Source: Alopecurus myosuroides
Taxonomy: Eukaryota; Streptophyta; Magnoliopsida; Poales; Poaceae
Direction: 5' to 3'
DNA: 64,000 bases
NCBI GenBank assembly: GCA_028641055.1
Contig: CM054062.1
Span: 185,007,958 to 185,071,957, forward strand
Notes under the pieces: generated by a model
What the model was told of the DNA's origin: nothing
What the model saw: only the letters and a program-made list of their open reading frames with translations
Databases searched by the model: none
Part shown: one piece after another, positions 46,770-56,249 of the stretch
Position numbering within the stretch: the stretch's first letter is position 1
How the letters are laid out: each line of letters begins with the position of its first letter
Program-made: the position numbers and the translations under genes

Positions 46770-47270
46770 ATGTCCTCTCCTGGATCTCCCAAAGACCGTT
46801 TCTTTGAGAACATCTTCAACCCGTACATGAACGAGTTGAAGATGCATCCCAAAGAGTTGTTTCTCAAGGACGGGGAGGTGCAGATTGAAGATGTTCGGGG
46901 CCCTAAAGGAGAAGGAAGTCTGGAAGCTAGGAGGGAAGAACTAGAGCAAGAAGTCTTTAGGTACAAGAAGATGGTAGAGCATGAAGTTGATATCATACAC
47001 AGGATAAAGACAAAACAGATCGCTGAGTACAAGAAGGATAATTTGAAGCTTTGGGAGGAGAGTTTTTCACTCACCAAGACCACCAACGATTTGCAAGCAC
47101 AACTCTATGATGTGCAAAATCAGAACTGTGAGTATGAGAACATGTTTAAACCTATAAGCTCTACTGCTAGTTTCAGGATGTTGGAGACCAGGACATCATT
47201 TGTGGATGGAGAGCCTTTACCCTGGAAGTCTGATGATGAGAAGGATTCACCACCACCACCGAAGAATTGA
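46770..47270 (+). CDS. A1 small third ORF: coiled-coil protein of unknown function
   Basis: An intact ORF of 166 codons starts at ATG 46770 (context CCACAATG) with MSSPGSPKDRFFENIF. The A2 copy starts at the homologous ATG, which supports this choice over upstream starts in the same frame. Residues ~50-125 are Glu/Lys/Gln-rich with heptad character (REELEQEVFRYKKMVEHEVD, then NDLQAQLYDVQNQNCEYENM); the tail is acidic and Pro-rich. No signal peptide, membrane helix or zinc motif is visible. It occupies the place called 'env-like' in Athila elements but shows nothing of an envelope protein. It is the only pol-independent frame in A1 without a stop. Confidence 0.65.
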   Translation: MSSPGSPKDRFFENIFNPYMNELKMHPKELFLKDGEVQIEDVRGPKGEGSLEARREELEQEVFRYKKMVEHEVDIIHRIKTKQIAEYKKDNLKLWEESFSLTKTTNDLQAQLYDVQNQNCEYENMFKPISSTASFRMLETRTSFVDGEPLPWKSDDEKDSPPPPKN

Positions 47271-49012
47271 TTCGTCATTGGAATTGGAATCTTGGCTCGT
47301 TCCAAGCTTGGGGGAGTGCCACGGTATCACCTTTATCTTTCACCCCTTTTACCATTTAGTAGAGTCATATCTTGAGTAGAGAAAATATCATATAGTATGG
47401 TTTGCAGTATGGAAGTGTTGATCCTTAGTTGGTTATCGTTGTATCCCTTGGTTTGAGTTGCCGTAATGAAATAGTAATGAGAAGTTTCATCATCTACTGG
47501 TTTCACTTTATTTTAGGTTGCAATTTTTGTTATGTGATTGATCCTGTTATTACTATTTGTATCAATGTTGGAGCTTCAAGATAATCTAGTTGGTTTTGGC
47601 AAACTTAGCATTGGTCAGTAGCAACAATTCGTTGAGACTTAAGTAGAAAAGAGGGAGTTGCATGTAGATATATTATTCCATGATATTTCTTTCTTGTTAG
47701 CTCATAAGCTTAGTATTCTCAAATAAGTTTGTTTGCACCTTCAAGGAAGATTGCATGATTGGCTTTATCATATATGTTTTTGTTTGTTTTACTTCGATTC
47801 TTATGCTTGCTACCCAACCTTGCTAGCCAAAAACCTGTACTGCGAGGGAATGCTTCTCGTGCATCCAAACCTTGAGCCCCAAAAACCTTGCCATTTGTGT
47901 CCACCACACCTACCTATATGCGGTATTTCACTGCCAATCCAAGTAAATTGCTTGTGTTCTACCTTTAAAACTTCAAAATTCCACATGTTGTATGCTCCTG
48001 TTTTAGCTCATGAGGACGCAAATAGAGAATATTTATCTCACTTGTTGATTGGATTTCACACCCTCGACTAGTGGCTGCATCCGCTTATCCAAATGCCAGA
48101 AGAGCTGTCAGCGGGGTTCCCAGCCCCAAATAATAATACAAATTATCTTCACTATTATTTTTCCCCTGATTTATCAGTCAAATCATAATTGTGTAAACAA
48201 AAGAGAAAGAGGGATGACCTTATATACCAGTTGCGTCCTTCTATGGGAGTCGCTCTTGTGAAGTCTGGTTGGCTTGTGACGTACTGTATTTTCTGTTTGC
48301 TATTCGTTGACATAAACATACACCTCTCAAAATTAGACACTCCTCCACGGTTTGTGATTATTGGCAGGTACCCGAGGATTCGGTTAGCCATGGTTTGTGT
48401 AAGAAAGGTTGAGAGGAGTTTCAAACTTTTATACCTCTGTTTTACAAAATAAAAGCTCTAGCACATGAGTGATCAATTCTTCCCGCTACGAAGGGCCTAT
48501 CGTTTACATTGATGTTCAGTCAGTAAACCTAGTTCTTTCTGTCTAAGCAAGCATTTGAGTTGTTGTGATTCATCCAGCTACATGTTGATTTACTCAATCA
48601 TGTTCTTTATTCTTCCTTGTTTCTGTAAAATCTTTTATCTGTTTGAATACCGCTTTGAAAGTTACCAATGTTTGCAAAGAGACCGTTCTAATGTAGCATG
48701 ATAAACTCTGCAATATAGATCGAGTATAAAAGGCTCTGATCGAAAGATAAGTACACTGTTAATTGTTCTCTAACCAAGAATGAAGTTTGCCTTCACCAAT
48801 TCCGATTTACTTTTTGCACCTTTGTTGTTCCTCTACTTGTTTCAGGTTTAATTATATGAGAGGAAGTTGCTGTCTAAAATGATTTGTCCTTGTTAGATGT
48901 GATGCCTCTTTTCCATATTTTATTTATCGACAGCTCACTCCATAAACCTATGGTCATGTTTACTGAGTTCAGTTTCGCTTGGGGACAAGCGAGGTCTAAG
49001 GTTGGGGGGAAT
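47271..49012 (+). other. A1 3' untranslated interior with polypurine tracts
   Basis: It holds 1.7 kb without coding signal. A PPT-like word CCAAGCTTGGGGGAG is at about 47302-47317, 32 bases after the third ORF. The segment about 47850-48430 is well conserved with the reverse complement of 62250-62830 in B2. The PPT proper is AAGGTTGGGGGGAAT (48998-49012). Confidence 0.7.
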
Positions 49013-50521
49013 TGATACGTCCATTTTGCATCACTGTTTTATATTGTTATTTTATGTTATTCATCGATATATTTCATGATATGATGCACCACTTATGTTA
49101 TTTTATCTTATTTTGCATGTTTCATAATTTTTGGAGAATAAACACCAGGACCAGAAATCTAATGGAAAAAGCACTGTCATGATACCCTATTTTAGAAGAT
49201 CAGAAGAAGGGGAGGGACACCAGAGGTATCTTAGAAGTCTAGAAGAGGGAGCCAGCCACGAGGAGAGCCGGAGGGGGGCACTAGGGGACCACACCATGGG
49301 ATGGCGCGCCCGCCACCCTTGGCGCGCCGCCACGTGGTGTGGCCACCCTGGCCCACCTCTGGTCGATAGTTTTCGCGTACTTGACCCCGAGGGAACCCTA
49401 AGGCCCATACCATCATTGAAGAATTATTCTGCCGCCGCCTCGGGGCGGAAAACACCCGAGAGATAAAAGCTCTCTGGCAGGGAGAAATCTGCCGGGGAAA
49501 TTCCTCTCCGGAGAGGGGAAATCATCGCCATCGTCACCGTCATTGCTCCGGGCATCATCAAGATCGTCATTGTCATCATCATCACCTCCAGCACCATCAC
49601 TCTCATCATCCACCATCATCCCTCTGTAACAATTAGGGGCCTATATCGTTGTTTTACATTAGATCTCTCTCTCCCGGTGTGGATTACTTGTTAGTAGTTG
49701 ATGCTTGTGAGATTTATCGCTGTTAGCACTTTATGACCAGATTGTTATTACCCATTATATCACCTAGATTATGATCCATATGATGTCTTGTGAGTACTTC
49801 GTTTGGTTTTTTTAGGACATGGGAGAAGTCATGATGTTAGTAGTGAAGTTATGTTGAAGTAATATCTCGTGGGTCGGTATTTAAGTTGTGGTGCTATTCT
49901 TCTAGTGGTGTCATGTGAACGTAGACTATACTTCACATTTATGGGCCTAGGAGGATGCATTGTGTATTTGGCTACTAATTGTGGGGTTTCCGGAGTGACA
50001 GAAACCTAAACCCCCGTTAGGAAACCAATGCACGAGGGAGCGTAGAATCCCGGAGTTTAAGGCTGTGGTTAGTTTTATCTTAATTAGTTTCTTGTATTTG
50101 CGGATGCTTACGAGGGGTATAATCAAAAGTATGTATTTGTCCTAGTTGGGCGGTGCATTAGCATAGGTTCACCCACACAATACTTCACGAACCAATGGAT
50201 ATTAATCACCCGTAACGAAGCGAAAGCCCTTGATGAAATTCCCATGTGTCCTCGAGAATGTTTGGTAGTCATAAGTAATACAACTGCATTGTCCTTTGCT
50301 CTCAAAAGGATTGGGCCACTCGTTGCAATATTATTTACTGCACTTTATTTACTCGCACTTTATTTATCTGCAATATCAAGAACCTCCAAAAACCCGTTTG
50401 CTACTGTTTACAGTGAATCCTCTATCCAACCTGCTTGTCAACACCTTCTGCTCCTCGTTGGTCTCGACACTCTTATTTATCGAAAGTACTACGATAAACC
50501 CCCTATACTTGTGGGTCATCA
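49013..50521 (+). repeat. A1 3' LTR (1509 bp)
   Basis: It starts TGATACGTCCATTTTGCATCA and ends GTGGGTCATCA. The 14-bp palindrome CCTCTCCGGAGAGG is at 49503-49516. It is the same family as the A2 LTR (24765-26243, reversed). Confidence 0.9.
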
Positions 50522-50995
50522 TTCCTCCATGAGTACTGGGAAATTTTCGCCTGGCAGCCATCTGATATGCCAGGAATTCCCAGAGAGTTCGCCGAGCACT
50601 CATTAGAAGTGTACCCAGACGCAAAACCTGTGAAGCGGACCACTCTCCGGTTCTTCGAGCCGAAGCGCCTAGCACTCGGATAAGAAGTCAACCAACTAGT
50701 CGTAGAAAAGTTTATAAGAGAGATCAAGATTTCCACCTGGTTAGCAAACTCGGTGTTGGTCCCAAAGAAGAACAGCAACATCCTTCACACTTGTATCGAC
50801 TACACGTGGTTAAACAAGCAATGCCCCAAGGATAGCTTCCCCCTGCCGCAGATCGACCAGATCATCGACTCGACAGCAGGCTATCAACGCCTCTCATTCC
50901 TCGATGCCTACTCGGAATACAACCAGATCAAAATGAAAAAGGAAGACGAAGAAAAGACAGATTCATCAGACCATACGGTGTATACTGCTACATGA
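50522..50995 (+). pseudogene. Tat-clade Ty3/gypsy RT relic
   Basis: A single frame with one stop (TAA near 50681) reads FAWQPSDMPGIPREFAEHSL, SVLVPKKNSNILHTCIDYT, LNKQCPKDSFPLPQIDQIID and LSFLDAYSEYNQIKM. The CPKD...PLPxIDQ wording is typical of the Tat (Retand/Ogre-related) lineage. The fragment covers only the N-terminal RT; catalytic YxDD is not reached. A1 inserted at its left edge. Confidence 0.8.
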
Positions 50996-51122
50996 TTCGT
51001 CATAAACGTATCTATAATTTCTGATATTCCATGTTGTTTTCATGCCATATGCTTGGTGCCTTGACGAGGAGACTTCTTGATGATGATGAATTTAAGTCCC
51101 CGGCAACGGCGCCAGAAATTCT
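50996..51122. other. Mosaic junction with a tRNA-Asp-type primer site
   Basis: About 50998-51055 resembles the start of an Athila-type LTR in plus orientation (ACGTATCTATAATTTCTGAT). It is followed by the primer site of the minus-strand element B1 (51097-51114, TGGCGCCGTTGCCGGGGA in its orientation). The joins look like old deletions. Confidence 0.5.
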
Positions 51123-51814
51123 TGATGCTTGTGATGGCGTGTTGGGAACCCCAAGAGGAGGGTGTGATGAGTACATCGATAAGAATTTCCCTCAGTTAAG
51201 AACCAAGGTTATCAATCCAGTAGGAGAAAGAGGATCTTCGGAAGGTTGATGCCACTGATGGTGGAAATGGCACCTCACCGGTGTCAGCAACAACGCGGAA
51301 CCTGCACACAACACAACCAAAATACTTTGTCCCAACGGTACAGTGAGGTTGTCAATCTCAACGGTCTTGCTGAAAACAAATATTAGACGTATAGTGTGGA
51401 AAATGGTGTATGCTTGCAGTAAGTAAAGAAAGCAGGGAATTGTAGTGGTTTGTTTAACAGTGTAGGAAAATGGACCGGAGTTCATAGGTTCACTAGTGGT
51501 GTCTCTCCATAAAAGATAGAATGTTGGGTGAACAAATTACAGCTGGGAAATTGACAAATAGAGGTTGCACCGTAGTGCACATTCATGACATGCTGACTAC
51601 TATGATATTTAGTGTGGGCATTACAAGAATATACATAGACCGTAATCCAACTGCATCTATGACTAATAATCCACCCTTAGGTTATCATCTGAACCACCTT
51701 AGGTATTAAGTTGCAAGCGACAGATAATCGCATTAAGCAATGTGTGTAATGTAAGCAATGATTGTGCACGCGGGCACTCACACCGCTGTTTTCTCCCTAG
51801 TGGCAACAACACAT
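51123..51814 (-). repeat. B1: 3' part of an LTR-B 5' LTR, minus strand
   Basis: In element orientation it ends ACAAGCATCA at 51123, 9 bases before the primer site. It matches the last ~690 bp of LTR-B. At 51814 it is cut by B2; CACAT (51810-51814) is the likely TSD, since the sister copy at 7760 shows the same CACAT there in reversed reading. The remainder of B1 should lie right of the window. Confidence 0.75.
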
Positions 51815-52178
51815 TGATGGTGCAGATCTTGCACTCGTTGGGATACCCCAAGAGGAGGGTGTGATGAGCACAGCGCTAGGAGTTTTCCCCTTAGTTAAGA
51901 ACCAAGGTTATCAATCCAGTCGGAGAAAGAGGATCTTTGGAAGGTTAATGCCACTGACGGTGGTGATGGCGCCTCACCGGTGTTAGCAACAACGCGGAAC
52001 CTGCACACAACACAACCAAAATACTTTGTCCCAACGGTATAGTGAGGTTGTCAATCCCACCGGTCTTGCTGAAAACAAAGATTAGACGTATAGTGTGGAA
52101 AATAGTGTATGTTTGCAGTAAGTAAAGAAAGCAGGAAATTGTAGTGGTTTGTTTAATAGTGTAAGAAAATGGACCGGG

Positions 52179-53888
52179 TGATGCATGTAAAATGCATAGA
52201 TGAATTTTGCATATTTTCACATGGTTTTCTATTACATATTGCATCATATAAGGGTATAATTCAATGTTTTATAGTATTTTGGGGTTAAATTACAAAGTCC
52301 ACCAACTTTTATGGAATTAACCCTGCCTGTCAGAAACCCCGTTTTCTATATTTTTGACGTTTCACGGGGCAAACTTCCGCGAAATCACCTGAAAATCTGC
52401 GGGGGTCATTTTCTTGGAAGGAGAAGACTTGCGGGCGAAGGATCCACGAGAATTGGGCAAGGAGGCCCAAAAGAGGACCCTCCACGCGGCCGGATTCCTT
52501 GGCCGCGTGAGAGGCCCCCTTTTGGCCCCTGTGGCCCCAATTCCTTCCATCTTCGACTTACCGACTCCGTCTTGACCTAAAACCGACTATAAAAAGGGTC
52601 CCCCGTACCCTTACGGAGAGGAGCGCCGCCGAAACACCGAAACACCAAAACAGAGACCAGAAGTTCCAGATTGGAGGGGGAAAACTCCGGCGGGGCGCCG
52701 CCGGTGTGATATCCTACCCCTCCAACGTCATCTCCATCGACATCTCCATGAAGAGGGAGTAGTCCACCCCAGGGCTATGGGTTTGTGGAAGTAGCACTTG
52801 TATCTCTCTCTCTATGTGCTTCACTAATTAGATCTGTATGAGCTGCCTCACATGATTACGGGCACCGTTGTAATTCCTATGTGGTGGATCTTTTCTATGA
52901 GTTATTGAATCTGAGATTGCAATTGTTTCTCTTGAGTTGTTTGAGTAGATGTATCTTATGTACCCCGTTCTTATTTGCTAGCTTTGATCAATCTAGTTCT
53001 TGAGAGCGTGTGTGGGGTGATGGGTGCATTAGTTGGAGTAACGGGGGGTGGCTAGTGTTGTGAAAGTGACAGAAGTTCAGCGATCCACTTAGGTTTTGTT
53101 AAACCTTTCTTAGTTACCTCACTAGGGATAAAAAGGAGTACCTTGTTACCGGGGATTTGAAGTGACACTAATCAATCTCCATGACTAGATCTAGCAAGTT
53201 CTTACTTCAACTTCATGTCACATTGCTTAAAGCTATACTCTGGTTTTTCCTTAATTATCGAGGTGTTATGATTTATTTCGCATCTTGGTGGAGTATAAGA
53301 GGGATCAATATGACCGTAGAGATCTCTATGCTAGGACGTGATGCCCATATGAAAGTACTCAATGTTAAACATGTTATTGTAATCTCACATGTAATTTTTT
53401 ATCTCCACCGTCTACCACTTTATTTGAGAGAATGCAAGTGTGAAACCATGAACCCCGGTCCTATTTAATTATAAGAAAATACTCTAGTTACTTTTCTGCA
53501 ATTTACTTTACTTGCACTTTACTTTACTTGCATCTCCAATTCAAAGTTACATTATCTCCATCACCACTTTCATCACAAAAATACAAAAACAATCCATTGC
53601 ATATTTATTTTCTCATTTGCATTTAGTAGTAGATTTAATTATTGCACATTTACTTTCAGTTTTGCATTGCAATTTATAAGTCTCACACCTTGTGCTTGAC
53701 AACCACTTGGTGAGGTTGAGGGCACAAAATTCTCTACTTGTTTGCAGGATCCTGGAGGAAGCTTGGAAGACAACTGCTGAAATACTGGCTCCCCAAGAGT
53801 TCAATATAAACCCTCGAGTCACCCTCGTGGGGAAGAAGGCTTGCCACTAGCTACACACTCTCCACTTGGAGTCTCAACCTAGCCATCA
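52179..53888 (+). repeat. W 5' LTR (1710 bp)
   Basis: It begins TGATGCATGTAAAATGCATAG, where TGCATG and TGCATA words give a small hairpin, and ends CCTAGCCATCA. A TATA box TATAAAAA is at 52588-52595. It is nearly identical to 58617-60319. Confidence 0.95.
52588..52595 (+). promoter_or_regulatory. TATA box of W 5' LTR
   Basis: TATAAAAAGGG follows a GC-rich stretch and is conserved at 59026-59033 in the 3' LTR. Confidence 0.65.
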
Positions 53889-53898
53889 AGCGTTTTTC

Positions 53899-53916
53899 TG
53901 GCGCCGTTGCAGGGGA
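53899..53916 (+). other. W primer-binding site, tRNA-Asp type
   Basis: TGGCGCCGTTGCAGGGGA starts 10 bases after the 5' LTR and differs from the standard site by a single base. Confidence 0.85.
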
Positions 53917-54233
53917 GCCATAGGTGAAGGAGTTGTCCAAGGGAGCTCACAAGAAGTCTTCATCAGCAACAAGGTGTGCAAACAACTAAGCTTGGGGAGG
54001 TTGCACCTACGTGAGTACCGTCCTTTCTATCTCCACCTTCTTTCAAGTAGATTGTTTTGTTTCTTGTCTTGTTTTTGTTTTTGTTCTTGTTTTTGTTTTG
54101 TCTTGCATATTTTATTTTAGTTTGCATTTTAGCTTTGCATTTAGTTATCTAGATTATTTTAGTATTTCGAATTTTCTTAGTTAATTTACTTTTGTTTTGC
54201 ATAAAAAATAAAAACTACATAAAAACTGTTAAA

Positions 54234-55388
54234 ATGGGTGATAGAACTAAATTAAGTGACTACACAAATACACCCAATGACCAATTCATTGCTAGGCCAA
54301 TTACTACACCTGAAATACAAGCTGAAAGCTATGAAGTAAGTCCTAGTTTATTGAATTTAATTACTAGAGAGCAATTTGGTGGTAGTGCTATGGAGGATGC
54401 CTCTATGCATCTTCATGATTTCATGGAAATATGTGATATGCAAAAATTTAAAAATGTGGAAAGTAGTGTTTTAAAACTGAAATTATTTCCTTTTTCACTT
54501 AGAGGAAAGGCTAAAGAATGGTTACTTTCACTACCTACAGCTAGTATAAAGTCTTGGGATGATTTAAAAGAATCTTTCATTAAGAAATATTATCCTCCCG
54601 TTAAAATTTTGCAAAATAGGAATAATATCCTCTCATTGAGGCAAAATGATAATGAACATGTAGCCATGGTATGGGATAGAATTAAATTAATGCTTAGAAC
54701 ATGCCCATCACATGGAGTAAATGAATGGACCATACTACACTCTTTTTATAATGGTCTAAACTACATGTCTAGAAATATACTTGATTCTGCTGCTGGAGGT
54801 GCCTTTATGAGTAAAACTGTAGGTGAGGCTAAGAGCATATTAGAAAGCATATTGCAAAATTATAGTCAATGGAATACTGAAAGAGCACCCAATCCCACTA
54901 AGAAAATAAACTCAGTTGAAGAAACCAATGATTTGTCTTCTAAAATTGACACTATTCTTGCTTTTATTAATAAACAAAATATGGAGAATGTGCCTTTGCA
55001 GGAGCTAGTTGGTAGTAATTCTGAAAGTGTGGATGTTAATTTTGTTAGGAATTATGGTAGCAATTGTTTTGGTAATGCTTACAATTCATATAGTAAACCT
55101 CCTTATGTGCCAAATAAACCTTTTGTTCCATATCCTAATGCTAATGAAAATAAGTGGAAGCCTTCTAGTGAAATTTCTGAATCTAATAAATTGCTTATGG
55201 AACAAGTTGCTAGTCACAATGCTATGATACATGAGTTAAATAAGTCTATTGCATCCATTAGTAGTCATATTAAAGGATTGCAACTTCAATCTTCGAATTT
55301 AGATAAAGCATTGTCAAAATTAGCTGATAATCAAGCAACTCTATTGAGCATGTCAGCAGGAAAGCCACAAGCACAACCTAGTGTATGA
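54234..55388 (+). CDS. W Gag
   Basis: The ATG at 54234 (AAAATGG context) opens MGDRTKLSDY; a further upstream in-frame ATG at 54192 lies in leader-like sequence and is less likely. The retrotransposon Gag domain is clear at residues ~60-200: LKLFPFSLRGKAKEWLLSLP, WDDLKESFIKKYYPP and FYNGLNYMSRNILDSAAGG. No CCHC knuckle is visible. The last ~60 residues are heptad-rich. The frame ends in TGA at 55386, a probable CGA-to-TGA change, and the same frame continues into the protease. Confidence 0.85.
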   Translation: MGDRTKLSDYTNTPNDQFIARPITTPEIQAESYEVSPSLLNLITREQFGGSAMEDASMHLHDFMEICDMQKFKNVESSVLKLKLFPFSLRGKAKEWLLSLPTASIKSWDDLKESFIKKYYPPVKILQNRNNILSLRQNDNEHVAMVWDRIKLMLRTCPSHGVNEWTILHSFYNGLNYMSRNILDSAAGGAFMSKTVGEAKSILESILQNYSQWNTERAPNPTKKINSVEETNDLSSKIDTILAFINKQNMENVPLQELVGSNSESVDVNFVRNYGSNCFGNAYNSYSKPPYVPNKPFVPYPNANENKWKPSSEISESNKLLMEQVASHNAMIHELNKSIASISSHIKGLQLQSSNLDKALSKLADNQATLLSMSAGKPQAQPSV

Positions 55389-56249
55389 ATGAATTCTATT
55401 ACTATTGCTGCTCCTATTATTGAAAATATTGATCATATTTCTGAGAATACAAGTGAGCATGTCCCTACTAGCTTAGAAGAAACTTTGAATGAAATAGTGA
55501 AGTACCCTGAATATTTACTTCCATATATGTCTTATCTTGCTAGCAAAGATGAAATTAGTCCTTATGAATCAAGCATGCTAGATAAATTAGAGAGTAAAGT
55601 AGAGGAAATTATGATACTTACTTAAATTAAGGATCCATTGCTTGATTTAGAAAAAAGTAGCTTGCAAGAACTTATTGCTACTCTACAAAAATTTGCTAGT
55701 GATCCCACTATAAATGTTAATCAACCTGGCTTTGGATGTTATATTGCTAATCATGTCTTGCAAGAAAAAATTTCTAGGTACAAGAATGAGGCCATGATAC
55801 CTCCTAAGCTTGGGGATGCATGGATCCCCAAGGTGCTAGATTCAATTGGAAAAGAAATTCACCATGCTATGTTAGATCTAGGTTCTAGTGTATCGGTACT
55901 CTCTAAAGAATTATATGAATTGGTAGAACTAGAAAATTTAGAAAAATGCTCAATTGAATTTGTCCTTGCTGATAACTCTACTAAACATGCTGTAGGACAA
56001 GTAAAAGATGTTATTATTGAATTGCACATGACTTTCGTACCCGTTGATTTCATTATTATGGATATGGGGGATAAATCCCCTAGTCCTATTATTTTGGGTA
56101 GACCTTTTCTTCGTACTACAGGTGCAATCATAGAATCCAAGGAAGGGAATGTCAAGTTTCAGTTCCCTCACAAGAAAAGCATGGATCACTTCCCAAGGAA
56201 GAGGGGCACGCTGAAGAACAAGCTCCCTCATGAGCTTTATCCCTCTTAA
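55389..56249 (+). pseudogene. W Gag-protease continuation with aspartic protease
   Basis: The frame of Gag continues after TGA 55386, passes a second stop (TAA at 55623) and runs to 56249. The protease domain begins with DAWIPKVLDSIGKEIHHAML and carries DLGSSVSVLS as active site; the second conserved block PIILGRPFLRTTGAII is intact. The frame ends with NKLPHELYPS and a TAA, as a natural C-terminus rather than a cut. No RT motif follows in any frame. Confidence 0.85.

Larger units (their letters stand above)
38033..50521 (+). mobile_element. A1: Athila-like Ty3/gypsy element, plus strand (5' part left of S)
   Basis: The sequence picks up in the gag-protease linker at GAAAG/TCAGGTATAAATT, the same point as in A2, and runs through protease, RT, RNase H, integrase, the small third ORF and a 1.5-kb 3' LTR. 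S interrupts it on the left, so its 5' LTR and gag are outside the window. SL2 (40817-45154) splits it between RNase H and integrase. Its right flank starts TTCCT (50522-50526), an unconfirmed TSD, inside a Tat-clade RT relic. Confidence 0.9.

Noticed and set aside
52311..52580. 89-residue ORF repeated at 58749-59018
   Set aside because: It lies in the two LTRs of W, hence the duplication; it is upstream of or across the TATA region and has no motif.
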